Below, in pieces: positions 47,501-57,249 of a stretch of 64,000 bases of DNA. Made by a program: the position numbers and the translations under genes. Position 1 is the first letter of the stretch. Every line of letters begins with the position of its first letter. Origin of the DNA: Mesorhizobium sp. B2-3-4 (GTDB lineage: Bacteria > Pseudomonadota > Alphaproteobacteria > Rhizobiales > Rhizobiaceae); contig NZ_VFVY01000009.1 in assembly GCF_006442315.1 (NCBI RefSeq), positions 1 to 64,000 on the forward strand, read 5' to 3'. The notes beneath the pieces are model-generated. The model did not search any database. It was not told the DNA's origin and worked only from the letters and a program-made list of their open reading frames with translations.

Positions 47501-48016
47501 TTTCTGACCTCTCCAGTCAAGTTAATAAAATGGCTTCTGAATTGTGGCTGGCGGATATGTTTTCCCGCCTCACCCCCACAATGAAAAAAGGCTCGCACCG
47601 CGCCCTCTTTTCGCGGCGAACATACCCACCAATCTTCCGCCTTCAATGACAATTCCATAAATATGCCGGATTCCGACCACAGATTAAATCTGTGTTGCAC
47701 AAATAACACTGACCATACCTGCCACCTTGTCAAGACGGCACAAATGGCACATCGTAATTTTTATGTAATAATTGAAATCTCTATTCGACTATTTCTCGAA
47801 ATCTTTTGACTTATGCTTATTTTTAAAAGTCAAATTCGCAGATATCCCAAAAAAGATTTGGAAAATTCGTTCATTAGAGCACGCGGCTTCCAAGATAATT
47901 CTGGGCGACCTCTCGGCGGTCAGAGACCCACAACGGGACCACATAAGGACTGCACTCGGCGGCAGCTTCTTGATCCATCCGAAACTCAGCCAATGCCGGG
48001 CGACGGATGCTTTGCC
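47501..48016. other. AT-rich intergenic region upstream of the porin
   Basis: About 500 bp without a convincing gene. The central part (about 47640-47870) is clearly AT-richer than the rest of the window. It holds the porin's long leader and promoter, and the palindrome at 47678-47694. Short frames present have no ribosome site or domain. Confidence 0.6.
47678..47694. promoter_or_regulatory. 17-bp palindrome upstream of the porin gene
   Basis: CACAGATTAAATCTGTG is a perfect palindrome around a central A, about 180 bp before the porin start. It is the likely operator or activator site for porin control. The binding protein is unknown. Confidence 0.55.
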
Positions 48017-48904
48017 TCACGCCTCGCAGTCGGCCAGCACCGCATCGATCACGCGCCACGCTTCCGGGATTGCGGGTGGCGCGATGTCTATCTGTCCGGC
48101 GGCGGTGATCAGTGCCTTCCAGAGCGCCCAGCCGCGTCCCCGCGCCCAGGTCGCCTGATCCGCCGCGATGCCGGCGCGAAAAATGTTTCGGCTTTGGCCG
48201 TGGAACAGCGTCCAGGCAATCGCCAGATCGCAGGAGGGATCGCCGACACCGGAGGTGCCAAAATCAATCACCGCGCTCAATCTGCCGTTTTCGACCAAAA
48301 GGTTGCCCTGGCTGACATCGCCATGGAACCAGACGGGCGGACCTTTCCAGGCGGCGGCAAGGGCCACCTCCCAGGCCGCGGTGGCGGCGCTGGCATCGAT
48401 GCGGTTGCCAAGTGCCGAGATCGCTTGCCTTGTCTCGCCGTCATAGACGCTGAGTGGTCCGCCGCGAAAGAAATTGTGCTGCCCCGGCGCCGGCCCATCG
48501 GTCGCGTCTATCGATTTCAACGCAGCCAGGAACCGAGCCAGGTCCGTCGCGAATTCCGACAGATTTGCGATTCGTTCGCGTTTGGCGGTCTCGCCCGCGA
48601 TCCAGCCATAGACGGACCAATGCCAGGGATAGCCCTCGGCGGGAGCGCCCATTGCCAGCGGAGCCGGGATCGGCAGCGGCAACAGCGGCGCCAATTTCGG
48701 CAGCCAGCGATGTTCCTTTTCGACCTGCTGGCAATAAGCCGCCGCACTCGGCAACCGCACGGTCATCTCGTCACCGAGATGGAACGTCCTGTTGTCCCAG
48801 CCGCCAAATGCGACCGGCTCAACACGAAGATGCCGCCAATGGGGAAATTGAGCTGCGATCAGCCGGCGCACCAAAGCGGTGTCGATGGTGAGCTTGCCGT
48901 CCAT
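48017..48904 (-). CDS. Aminoglycoside phosphotransferase-family (APH) kinase
   Basis: The protein has 295 residues from MDGKLTIDTA. The kinase fold has HGDVSQGNLL (catalytic loop, Brenner motif) and VIDFGTSGVGDPSCDL (metal motif). Such proteins phosphorylate aminoglycosides, choline, homoserine-like amines or sugars; native substrate not known. It ends at an AT-rich gap and starts 57 nt after era. Confidence 0.85.
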   Translation of the reverse strand: MDGKLTIDTALVRRLIAAQFPHWRHLRVEPVAFGGWDNRTFHLGDEMTVRLPSAAAYCQQVEKEHRWLPKLAPLLPLPIPAPLAMGAPAEGYPWHWSVYGWIAGETAKRERIANLSEFATDLARFLAALKSIDATDGPAPGQHNFFRGGPLSVYDGETRQAISALGNRIDASAATAAWEVALAAAWKGPPVWFHGDVSQGNLLVENGRLSAVIDFGTSGVGDPSCDLAIAWTLFHGQSRNIFRAGIAADQATWARGRGWALWKALITAAGQIDIAPPAIPEAWRVIDAVLADCEA

Positions 48905-48961
48905 CGCTCCATATCTTCGTTCTTGACGCAATTGCGGATGAGAACCGCTCAGACGCTTTCC

Positions 48962-49882
48962 CTAGTGGGGAAACTCCAAGCCCATCTCGCGGTAGCGCTC
49001 GGGATCGTCGCCCCAGTTCTCGCGCACTTTCACGAACAGGAACAAATGCACCTTCTGCTCGAGGATGCCCGCGATCTCCATGCGGGCGGCCTGACCGATG
49101 GCGCGGATGGTCTCGCCCTTGTGGCCGAGCACGATCTTCTTCTGGCTGTCGCGCTCGACATAGATGACCTGCTCGATGCGCACCGAGCCGTCCTTCTTCT
49201 CTTCCCATTTCTCGGTTTCGATATGCGAGGAATAGGGCAACTCCTGATGCAGCCGCAGATACAGTTTCTCACGGGTGATCTCGGCCGCGAGCTGGCGCAT
49301 CGGCAGGTCTGAAATCTGGTCTTCGGGATAGTACCAGGGGCCGGCAGGCAGCGCCCTGGCAAGATAGTCGAGCAGGTCCTTGCAGCCGGAGCCGGTCAAC
49401 GCCGAGACCATGAAGGTGCGCTGGAACGGCACCTTCTCGTTGGCTGCCGCGGACAGGGCCAGCAGCGCCTCGGGCTTGACGCGGTCGACCTTGTTGAGGA
49501 TCAGCGCCATTGGCTGGCGCACGTCCTTCAACCGTTCGAGTATGGCATCGGCGTCGCCCCTGATGCCGCGCTCGGCGTCGATCAGCAGCAAAACGATATC
49601 GGCGTCCTTGGCACCGCCCCAGGCGGTGGTCACCATCGCCGTGTCCAGCCGCCGCTTGGGTTTGAAGATGCCCGGCGTGTCAACGAAAACGATTTGCGCA
49701 TTGTCATGCGTGGCGATGCCGCGCACGATGGCGCGAGTGGTCTGCACCTTGTGAGTGACGATCGACACCTTGGCGCCAACCAGTTGATTGACCAGCGTCG
49801 ACTTGCCGGCATTGGGCGCACCGATCAGCGCGACAAAGCCGGAATGCGTGGCGGGGGCTTCAGCGGTTTCAATATCTGTCAT
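48962..49882 (-). CDS. era: GTPase Era
   Basis: The 306-residue protein has G1 GAPNAGKST (21-29), G3 DTPG, G4 NKVD and the C-terminal KH domain (KIVLGHKGETIRAIG). Era binds 16S rRNA and helps 30S assembly. The start at 49882 overlaps the rnc stop by 4 nt; an ATG at 49894 would add four residues. The rnc-era coupling is typical. Confidence 0.95.
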   Translation of the reverse strand: MTDIETAEAPATHSGFVALIGAPNAGKSTLVNQLVGAKVSIVTHKVQTTRAIVRGIATHDNAQIVFVDTPGIFKPKRRLDTAMVTTAWGGAKDADIVLLLIDAERGIRGDADAILERLKDVRQPMALILNKVDRVKPEALLALSAAANEKVPFQRTFMVSALTGSGCKDLLDYLARALPAGPWYYPEDQISDLPMRQLAAEITREKLYLRLHQELPYSSHIETEKWEEKKDGSVRIEQVIYVERDSQKKIVLGHKGETIRAIGQAARMEIAGILEQKVHLFLFVKVRENWGDDPERYREMGLEFPH

Positions 49883-50592
49883 GCCGCGTTCCATACACCT
49901 TCGCGCAACAGAAGGGCAGCCGCGGCGGCCTGTTCGGCCTCGCGCTTGGATCGACCGCTGCCGGTTGCCGGCTGAAACGCACCGACCCTGACGCTGACGG
50001 TAAATAGTGGATCGTGATCGGGGCCTTCGCGGCCGTCGATCTGATAGACCGGAACGGCACTCGCCGCTTGATGCGCCCATTCCTGCAGCTCGGTCTTGGC
50101 GTCGCGGCGTGCCGCGCCCGAGGCTTGCGAACGAGGCTGCCAGTATTTGTGGATGAACGCGCGGGCCGCTTCCAGACCACCGTCGAGATAAAGCACGGCG
50201 ATCAGCGATTCCAACGCGTCGGCGCGCAGGTTGACGCGCTTGCGCCCCTCGAGTCCGCGCACATCCGACCCGGCACGGATCAGGTCCGGCAGCCCGATAT
50301 CCTCCGCGATTTCAGAAAGTGCTTCGGCATTGACGAGCGCATTGAGCCGCAGCGACAACTCGCCTTCCGCCGCATCGGGAAACGCGGCCAGCAGCATGTC
50401 GGCGACGATCAGGCCAAGAACCCGGTCGCCGAGAAACTCGAAGCGCTCATAATCGGTGCCGGCATTGGCGCTACGTGCACTGGCATGGGTTAGCGCGCGC
50501 TGCAGGCGCCGGCGGTCGGCAAAGGCGTGGCCCGTGCGTTGCGCAAGCGCCTCGGCGAGCGCGTCGGCGGTCAACCGTTTTGGTGCCGCCAT
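49879..50592 (-). CDS. rnc: Ribonuclease III
   Basis: The 237-residue protein has the RNase III signature ERFEFLGDR (50-58) and DALESLIAVLYLDGG for the second catalytic site, then a C-terminal dsRNA-binding domain (about 160-235). It processes rRNA precursors and cuts double-stranded RNA. It is 4 nt after lepB and overlaps era. Confidence 0.96.
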   Translation of the reverse strand: MAAPKRLTADALAEALAQRTGHAFADRRRLQRALTHASARSANAGTDYERFEFLGDRVLGLIVADMLLAAFPDAAEGELSLRLNALVNAEALSEIAEDIGLPDLIRAGSDVRGLEGRKRVNLRADALESLIAVLYLDGGLEAARAFIHKYWQPRSQASGAARRDAKTELQEWAHQAASAVPVYQIDGREGPDHDPLFTVSVRVGAFQPATGSGRSKREAEQAAAAALLLREGVWNAA

Positions 50593-50596
50593 GAGC

Positions 50597-51346
50597 CTAG
50601 TTGACGAAATGGAACAGGCGCGAAGCGCGCATCAGCGACGGCCATTTCCAGACTTCGAGGGGGCTTGCCTTGCCGGCGATCGAGAAGAAGACAAGATTGG
50701 CGCGACCGACCAGGTTTTCGGCCGGAACATAGCCGACCGTGAAGCGGCTGTCGGCGGAATTGTCCCTGTTGTCGCCCATCATGAAATAGTGGCCGGGAGG
50801 CACGTCGAATTCGCGAGTGTTGTCGCCGATCGAATTCGGCGACAGGTCCAGCGTATCGTAGCTGACGCCGTTTGGCAGCGTCTCGCGATAGACGTCGATC
50901 GGATAATCCTTTTCCGTGATGTCGGGATTGTCGATCTGGCCGGTCTTGACGCGCTGCACGCCGACGCCGTTGATGAACAGCTGGCCGTCCTTCATCTGGA
51001 TCTTGTCGCCAGGCAGGCCGACCACGCGCTTGATATAATCGACGGAGGGGTCCGGCGGGAACTTGAACACCACCACGTCGCCACGCTTGGGCTCGGAGCC
51101 CCAGATGCGGCCCGAGAAAATGTCAGGTCCAAAAGGCAGCGAATAGCGCGAGTAGCCGTAGGACCATTTGGTGACGAACAGATAGTCGCCTTCCAGAAGC
51201 GTCGGGCGCATCGACCCCGACGGGATCGAAAAGGGCTGGAACAGGAGCGTGCGGATAACCAGGGCGAGCAAAAGCGCCTGGACGATGACGCTGACTGTTT
51301 CGCCAAGCCCGCCGGATTTCTTCTGGGATTTTTCAGCCACGCTCAT
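50597..51346 (-). CDS. lepB: Signal peptidase I
   Basis: The protein has 249 residues from MSVAEKSQKK. One N-terminal membrane helix (about 16-35), catalytic Ser45 (IPSGSMRPTL) and Lys106 (DYIKRVVGLPGD), with GDNRDNSADSR as the third box. It cuts signal peptides from exported proteins. The longer frame from 51424 lacks a ribosome site and overlaps acpS. It sits in acpS-lepB-rnc-era. Confidence 0.95.
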   Translation of the reverse strand: MSVAEKSQKKSGGLGETVSVIVQALLLALVIRTLLFQPFSIPSGSMRPTLLEGDYLFVTKWSYGYSRYSLPFGPDIFSGRIWGSEPKRGDVVVFKFPPDPSVDYIKRVVGLPGDKIQMKDGQLFINGVGVQRVKTGQIDNPDITEKDYPIDVYRETLPNGVSYDTLDLSPNSIGDNTREFDVPPGHYFMMGDNRDNSADSRFTVGYVPAENLVGRANLVFFSIAGKASPLEVWKWPSLMRASRLFHFVN

Positions 51347-51424
51347 GTCGTCCTCGATTGTGCGTTGGATGGTATAGAGTCTCGGCGCGCGCTGGGCAAC
51401 GTCAATGCCGGTCGTCAGATGCAA

Positions 51425-51838
51425 TCAATGTGGCGCTTCTTCGACCGGCACCGCCTCTATGATCACAAAGGCTTGAGCGAGCGGGAAATCATCGGTGATG
51501 GTGAGATGGATCATTGCCCGATGGCCTCGAGGCAGTATCTTTTCCAACCGCGCCAGCGCGCCGCCGGTCAGTGCCATCGTCGGCGCGCCGCTGGGCAGGT
51601 TGACGACCCCCATGTCCCGCCAGAAAACCCCTTGTGCCAGACCGGTCCCCAGTGCCTTGGCGCAAGCCTCCTTGGCGGCAAACCGCTTGGCGTAGGAGGC
51701 CGCGCGGGCACGCCGGTTCTCCGAACGCGCCTGTTCCACCTCGGTGTAGATTCTCTGAACGAAGCGCGGACCATGACGCTCAAGCGATTTCTCGATGCGT
51801 CTGATGTCGATCAGGTCACTGCCGATGCCGATGATCAT
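51425..51838 (-). CDS. acpS: Holo-[acyl-carrier-protein] synthase
   Basis: The 137-residue protein starts [15 protein letters not shown] with Asp8, and Glu57 lies in [13 protein letters not shown]; these bind magnesium. AcpS moves 4'-phosphopantetheine from CoA to ACP. The start overlaps the DUF2062 stop by 4 nt. Confidence 0.95.
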   Translation of the reverse strand: MIIGIGSDLIDIRRIEKSLERHGPRFVQRIYTEVEQARSENRRARAASYAKRFAAKEACAKALGTGLAQGVFWRDMGVVNLPSGAPTMALTGGALARLEKILPRGHRAMIHLTITDDFPLAQAFVIIEAVPVEEAPH

Positions 51839-52434
51839 TGGGCGGCGGAACCGACACTTCCGCCGGGGTGCGGCGACTGCTGACGGCGGCTCGCGCGCTC
51901 GGCCAGCCGCTTGCGCCTCTGCTCGCGGAAGACATTCATGCCCCAGCGCGTGATGCCGTAGAACACGAGGCCGAACACCAGCCCGAGCGGCACCGCGCCG
52001 ATCAGCATCGGCTCCAGGACGGGATGCCATAGTTTGGCGAATGAGAGCTTGTGCATCATCTCGCCCAACTGCGCCGGCGGACCATGTGCTGGCAGGCGAT
52101 CGTGCAGGATGAGCTTGCCGGTCTCCCAGGACGCGCCCCACAGAATCGGAAAGGTCAACGGATTGCCGAAGAAGACGGCCCCGAGAGCGGCTGCCACCAG
52201 ATTGCCGGCAATCATCCAGCAGAGGACGGCGGCAATGATGAAGTGGAAACCCACGGGGAAGAACGAAGCAAACACACCGGCCGCGACGCCGGCCGCCACG
52301 GCGTGTGGGGTGGCCTTCAGCCGCAGGATGCGCTTGGAGAAATATTGCAGGGAGCGCGAAAACGAACGGCGCGGCCATAGATAGGTACGCACACGCTCCA
52401 GAAGGCCGTCAGGCTTGCGGCGACGAAAAAGCAC
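51835..52434 (-). CDS. DUF2062 membrane protein
   Basis: The 199-residue protein starts at GTG ([10 protein letters not shown]). The DUF2062 region (about 45-165) has [20 protein letters not shown] and [20 protein letters not shown] with two to three membrane segments and a basic C-terminus. Function unknown; this position before acpS is a common rhizobial arrangement. Confidence 0.85.
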   Translation of the reverse strand: MLFRRRKPDGLLERVRTYLWPRRSFSRSLQYFSKRILRLKATPHAVAAGVAAGVFASFFPVGFHFIIAAVLCWMIAGNLVAAALGAVFFGNPLTFPILWGASWETGKLILHDRLPAHGPPAQLGEMMHKLSFAKLWHPVLEPMLIGAVPLGLVFGLVFYGITRWGMNVFREQRRKRLAERASRRQQSPHPGGSVGSAAQ

Positions 52435-52653
52435 TCTGTTCCAATTCCCGGTTCATCAGCACCATTGCGACCATTCCTGGCCAGGCGCGACAGCTTTATC
52501 TTGCGCTTCCAGGGCGCGGAAAGGCAACAACGACTTTGATATAGCGATTGCCACGCCGCGGAACAATGAAACGCCGCCGCGATGGTCTGCCGCAGGCAGG
52601 TAACAAGAGCGCCATTGAGGCGAAACTGAGGACGGGAGCAACAGAGAGTTCTG

Positions 52654-53169
52654 ATGATCACGATACGGCCTGCCCGCGAACACGACGCCGAGTTGCTACC
52701 GGACATCGAACAGTCGGCCGGGCAAGCATTCCGCGCGGTCCCGGAGCTTGCCTGGCTGGCAGACGGGGAGAATGTCAGCGCCGAACGGCATCGCGGCCTG
52801 ATCCGGCAAGGCGCGTGTATTGTCGCCACCGACGGCAGCGATCGCCCTGTCGGCCTGCTCAGTGCCGAGATCGACGGCGGGATACTGCATATCTGGGAGC
52901 TCGACGTACGCCTGGACCTGCAAGGCCAAGGCATCGGGCGCGCCTTGCTCGAACGCGCGATCGAAGACGCCAGACGGGGCGGTCTCGCGGCAATCACCCT
53001 GACCACGTTCCGCGATATCGCCTGGAATGCGCCGTTCTACGGCAAGATCGGGTTTCGCATTCTCAAAGACATTGAAGTTGATCAACGGCTTGCCGATCTG
53101 CTGCGTGGCGAAGCCGCGCACGGCTTGCCGGTGAACCGCCGTTGCGCCATGCGGTTCGAGCTCGAATAA
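52654..53169 (+). CDS. GNAT-family N-acetyltransferase
   Basis: The 171-residue single GNAT domain starts MITIRPAREHDAELL; the acetyl-CoA loop is LDLQGQGIGRALLERAI (about 88-104), and APFYGKIGFRI ends the fold. It resembles small amine or protein-alanine acetyltransferases. It is the only rightward gene in the leftward block, ending 8 nt from the convergent VOC gene. Confidence 0.88.
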   Translation: MITIRPAREHDAELLPDIEQSAGQAFRAVPELAWLADGENVSAERHRGLIRQGACIVATDGSDRPVGLLSAEIDGGILHIWELDVRLDLQGQGIGRALLERAIEDARRGGLAAITLTTFRDIAWNAPFYGKIGFRILKDIEVDQRLADLLRGEAAHGLPVNRRCAMRFELE

Positions 53170-53177
53170 AAGGACTT

Positions 53178-53558
53178 CTATCCCTTATATTCGCTGACCT
53201 CGACGAGATTGCCGTCGGGGTCGCGGAAATAGATTGACATCATCGCGCCGCGCGCGCCGGTGCGCTCGACCGGACCGGTTTCGATTGCCACGCCGTTGGC
53301 TTCGAGGTTGGCGCAAATTTCAGCAAGCGGCCGGGCCGCGACCAGGCAGAAATCACCGGAGCCGGCTGTCGGTGCTGTGGCCTTTGGCTCGAAAGTGCGG
53401 CTGATCTCATGCAGATTGATCTTCTGCGACCCGAACAGCAGCGCTGTCGGCCGGCGCGGCTCATCAAGGCGCTTCAAACCAAGCACACGCTCATAGAAGG
53501 CACACGTCTCCTCGACCGAGCGGACCGTCAGCACGAAATGATCGATGCCGGCGATCAT
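53178..53558 (-). CDS. VOC-family protein
   Basis: The protein has 126 residues from MIAGIDHFVLTV (His7 a likely metal ligand), with KINLHEISR and IYFRDPDGNLVEVSEY supplying the rest. It resembles the glyoxalase/bleomycin-resistance subgroup of small VOC proteins. It lies 10 nt after pyrE and is probably in its operon. Confidence 0.87.
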   Translation of the reverse strand: MIAGIDHFVLTVRSVEETCAFYERVLGLKRLDEPRRPTALLFGSQKINLHEISRTFEPKATAPTAGSGDFCLVAARPLAEICANLEANGVAIETGPVERTGARGAMMSIYFRDPDGNLVEVSEYKG

Positions 53559-53568
53559 GGCTGTTTGC

Positions 53569-54147
53569 CTAGATATTGCGGCTGCCGGGCTTGACGGCCG
53601 GGATGGCGGCAAGCTCGGGCGGCAACCTGTCCGGCGGATAGGCCGGGACCTCATATTCGGCAAGCGCGATCAACGGCACCCCGACCTGGGTCCTGCCGGC
53701 CGAACGGTCGATGATACACGCGGCCGCGACGACCTCGGCGCCAAGTTCTCGCAGGCAATCGATGGTTTCGCGGATCGAGAGACCGGTGGTGACTATGTCC
53801 TCGACGATGACGACACGGACGCCCCGGTCGATCTCGAAGCGGCGGAGACGAAACTCGCCCCCTTCCCGCTCCACCCAGATCGCCGGCACGCCAAGGTGGC
53901 GCGAGGTTTCGTAAGCCGGGATAAGGCCGCCGATGGCCGGCCCAACGACATAGTCGATTTTGCCTGGTACCGCGGCGCGGATCTTGTCGGCCAGCGCCTT
54001 GCACAAGCGCTCGGTCTTGTCGGCATGCATGAAGACGCGTGCCTTCTGCAGGAAGACCGGACTGCGCAGGCCCGACGTCAGGATGAAATGACCCTCCAGA
54101 ACAGCGCCAGCCTCACGGAATATGCCCAGCACTTCGTCGGTGTTCAT
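53569..54147 (-). CDS. pyrE: Orotate phosphoribosyltransferase
   Basis: The 192-residue protein has the PRPP-binding motif [13 protein letters not shown] and a [16 protein letters not shown] loop. It makes OMP from orotate and PRPP in pyrimidine synthesis. It lies 24 nt after the rsh gene on the same strand. Confidence 0.94.
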   Translation of the reverse strand: MNTDEVLGIFREAGAVLEGHFILTSGLRSPVFLQKARVFMHADKTERLCKALADKIRAAVPGKIDYVVGPAIGGLIPAYETSRHLGVPAIWVEREGGEFRLRRFEIDRGVRVVIVEDIVTTGLSIRETIDCLRELGAEVVAAACIIDRSAGRTQVGVPLIALAEYEVPAYPPDRLPPELAAIPAVKPGSRNI

Positions 54148-54171
54148 CTCATCCCCCTGATTGGCTTCTCG

Positions 54172-56400
54172 CTAGCCATTGACGCGCCGCGCATCGCTGA
54201 CGCTCGAATTGTCCTTGAGCTGCGATAGCAGCCGGTTGAGATGCTTCAGGTCCCAAACCTCGAGATCGATCAGCATTTCGGTGAAATCGGGCGCGGTGCG
54301 CACCATGGACAGCGTATGGATGTTGGCGTCGTTGGCGGCTACGACCTGGGCGATGTCGGCAAGCGAGCCCGGCGCGTTGATGGCAGTGACCGAGACACGC
54401 GCGGGAAACCGTTCCTTGGTGCGCTCGTCAATGTCCCAGCGCACATCGATCCAGCGTTCCGGCTGGTCGTCGAAAGCCTGCAGCGCCGGCGACTGGATCG
54501 GATAGATGGTGATGCCGGTACCCGGCTGGACGATGCCGACGATGCGGTCCCCAGGGACAGCACCCTCGGGCGCGAAACGCACCGGCAGATCGCCGCGAAC
54601 GCCACGGATCGGCACGGCGCCGTCGCGCGGCTGGTCCTTGTCCTTGCGCGCGGCACGGCCAGGAATCTGGAACAGCATGCCGGCGGCGTTGCGGATCTTC
54701 GACCAGCCCTCCTCGCGCTGCTTGGGGGCAGCTGAGGTAACGCGCTCGTCCTTGTAGTCCGGGTAGACCGCTTTCATGACATCCGTCGAAGCCAGTTCAC
54801 CACGACCGACGGACGCCAGCACATCCTCTATATCCTTGCGCGCCAGCCGGTGCAGCACGGGCTTCAGGCTTTCCTTGGTGAAGGTCTTGCCGGCCCGTTC
54901 GAAAGCCCGCTCCAGAATGCGCGCGCCAAGGCCGGAATATTGCTTGCGGATGGCATTCTTGGTGGCGCGGCGGATAGCGGCGCGTGCCTTGCCGGTGACG
55001 ACGACCGATTCCCACGCAGCCGGAGGCACCTGCGCCTTGGAGCGGATGATCTCGACCTCATCGCCATTCTTCAATTCCGTCATCAGCGGCATGATGCGGC
55101 CGTTTACCTTGGCACCGACGCAGGTGTCGCCGACATCGGTGTGCACCGCATAGGCGAAATCGATAGGCGTGGCGCCGCGCGGCAAGGCAATCAGCATGCC
55201 TTTCGGCGTGAAGCAGAACACCTGGTCCTGGAACAGTTCCAGCTTGGTGTTTTCGAGAAAATCCTCGGGATTGTCGCCCTCCGCCAACTGCTCGATGGTG
55301 CGCCGCAGCCAGGCGTAGGCATTGGTCTCCTTCGAGATCGCATGGCCGGCGCCGTTCGTCTTGCCGCCATTGTCCTTGTAGATCGAATGGGCGGCGACGC
55401 CATATTCGGCGATCTTGTTCATCTCGCGGGTGCGGATCTGCAGTTCGACGCGCTGACGTGACGGACCGACGATGGTGGTGTGGATCGAACGATAATCGTT
55501 CTGCTTCGGCGTCGAGATGTAGTCCTTGAACCGGCCGGGCACCATCGACCAGGTGGTGTGGATGGCGCCGAGCGCGCGATAGCAGTCCTCGACGGTGTCG
55601 ACCACGACGCGGAAGCCGAAAATGTCGGACAACTGCTCGAAAGACAGCGCCTTGGCCTCCATCTTGCGGAACACCGACCACGGCTTCTTCTGGCGGCTTT
55701 TGACACCGGCCCTGATGGCATGTTTCTCGAACAGACCCGAAAGGGCCTTCTCGATCTCGGACAGAACATCCTTGTTGCGCTCGAATATCTCGGCGAGCCG
55801 GGCGGTAACGGCGCGGTAGGCTTCCGGATTGATGTAGCGGAAGGCGATCTCCTCCAGCTCCTCGCGCATGCCTTGCATGCCCATGCGCCCGGCCAGCGGC
55901 GCGTAGATGTCCATCGTCTCCTCGGCGATGCGCAGGCGCTTGGCCTCCGGCACATGGTCGAGGGTGCGCATGTTGTGCAACCGGTCGGCGAGCTTGACCA
56001 GGAGCACGCGGACATCTTCCGAGATCGCCAGCAGCAGCTTGCGCAGATTTTCCGCCTGCTCGGCCTTCTTCGAGACGAGGTCGAGCTTCTTCAGCTTGGT
56101 CAACCCCTCGACCAGCTTGCCCATCTCGGGCCCAAATAGCTCATCGATCTCTGCGCGGGTCGCGGTCGTGTCCTCGATTGTGTCATGCAGCAGGGCAACC
56201 GCGATCGTCGCCTCGTCCATGTGCATTTCGGTGAGGATCGCGGCGACTTCGAGCGGATGCGAGAAATAGGGATCGCCGGAGGCACGCTTCTGGTGGCCAT
56301 GCTTCTGCATGGCGTAGACATAGGCTTTGTTGAGCAACGCCTCGTTGACGTCAGGCTTGTAGCGCTGCACGCGCTCGACAAGCTCATACTGACGCATCAT
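54172..56400 (-). CDS. rsh: Bifunctional (p)ppGpp synthetase/hydrolase, Rel/SpoT
   Basis: The 742-residue protein has an HD hydrolase domain (about 25-180; HPLEVAAIL, LLHDTIEDT), a synthetase domain (about 240-350; RFKDYISTPKQNDYRSIH), a TGS domain (about 385-445) and a C-terminal ACT domain (about 665-740). The RFKD form and intact HD suggest both making and breaking of (p)ppGpp, as in single-Rel alphaproteobacteria. rpoZ lies upstream, 127 nt away. Confidence 0.95.
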   Translation of the reverse strand: MMRQYELVERVQRYKPDVNEALLNKAYVYAMQKHGHQKRASGDPYFSHPLEVAAILTEMHMDEATIAVALLHDTIEDTTATRAEIDELFGPEMGKLVEGLTKLKKLDLVSKKAEQAENLRKLLLAISEDVRVLLVKLADRLHNMRTLDHVPEAKRLRIAEETMDIYAPLAGRMGMQGMREELEEIAFRYINPEAYRAVTARLAEIFERNKDVLSEIEKALSGLFEKHAIRAGVKSRQKKPWSVFRKMEAKALSFEQLSDIFGFRVVVDTVEDCYRALGAIHTTWSMVPGRFKDYISTPKQNDYRSIHTTIVGPSRQRVELQIRTREMNKIAEYGVAAHSIYKDNGGKTNGAGHAISKETNAYAWLRRTIEQLAEGDNPEDFLENTKLELFQDQVFCFTPKGMLIALPRGATPIDFAYAVHTDVGDTCVGAKVNGRIMPLMTELKNGDEVEIIRSKAQVPPAAWESVVVTGKARAAIRRATKNAIRKQYSGLGARILERAFERAGKTFTKESLKPVLHRLARKDIEDVLASVGRGELASTDVMKAVYPDYKDERVTSAAPKQREEGWSKIRNAAGMLFQIPGRAARKDKDQPRDGAVPIRGVRGDLPVRFAPEGAVPGDRIVGIVQPGTGITIYPIQSPALQAFDDQPERWIDVRWDIDERTKERFPARVSVTAINAPGSLADIAQVVAANDANIHTLSMVRTAPDFTEMLIDLEVWDLKHLNRLLSQLKDNSSVSDARRVNG

Positions 56401-56527
56401 GGGCGGATTCTCACAGCGATGAAATGAATCATGCGCCGCACTGTTGTACGGCGCATGTCATAGATAGCCACGAAATTGTCGATACGGAAGGGCCGGAAGA
56501 TTGTTCCAGGCGCCTCCAGGGCGTTGC

Positions 56528-56929
56528 TTAGTAGTCGTCGCTCTTTTCCGGCGGCACCAGACCTTCGATGCCGGCCAGCAGGTCTTCCTCGGTCATGCGA
56601 TCGAAGGCGATGTTGTCCTCGGCGTCGTCGGTGTCGGCGGCGGCAACGGCACCGCCGGTCTGGTCGGCGATCACTTCGCCGTCGGCTTCGGGTTCGTCGA
56701 CCTCGACATGCTTCTGCAGCGAATGGATCAGATCTTCCTTGAGATCGTCGGGCGACAGTGTCTCGTCGGCAATTTCGCGCAGCGCAATGACCGGATTCTT
56801 GTCATTGTCGCGCGGCACGGTGATCTGCGCGCCCTGGCTGATCTGACGGGCGCGGTGGCCGGCCAGAAGCACCAGTTCGAAGCGGTTGTCGACCTTGTCG
56901 ATGCAATCTTCAACGGTTACGCGGGCCAT
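56528..56929 (-). CDS. rpoZ: RNA polymerase omega subunit
   Basis: The 133-residue protein starts [20 protein letters not shown], the omega signature, with an acidic alphaproteobacterial C-terminal extension. It stabilises the beta-prime subunit and, in many species, contributes to the (p)ppGpp site. Its place before rsh fits. Confidence 0.96.
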   Translation of the reverse strand: MARVTVEDCIDKVDNRFELVLLAGHRARQISQGAQITVPRDNDKNPVIALREIADETLSPDDLKEDLIHSLQKHVEVDEPEADGEVIADQTGGAVAAADTDDAEDNIAFDRMTEEDLLAGIEGLVPPEKSDDY

Positions 56930-57249
56930 GGATTGCCCCTTTCATGCCTGGATGTGACGGAAAACAGGCGCGGTCCATAACCCGAACGACGCCAAAATAC
57001 AAGCATCATGGCAAGGTGGGCCTGAAGGACACTCAATCCCTCCTTCAAACCGCGGATTTGGCAAACCCTGCCCCGGCCATGAGTTCCGCACGCCGATCAC
57101 AATTGCTTGCAGTGCCGCCAAGCGCCCTTGGATTGCCGCCAAACTGGCGTTATTCCGGTTGGTGATGGTCGGCCGGTTTTTATGGGCCTGACCGATAGTC
57201 GCTACCGCATTTCGTTAGACGGCCAGTTATTTCGAAAAGGAATTTTCTC
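56930..57249. other. Intergenic region between rpoZ and the NYN-domain gene
   Basis: This 320-bp gap separates divergent genes and should hold both promoters. I see no strong hairpin, repeat or supported small gene in it. Confidence 0.55.

Noticed and set aside
47497..47733. 78-codon leftward frame ending at the porin start
   Set aside because: It covers the porin leader, has no good start site and no domain.
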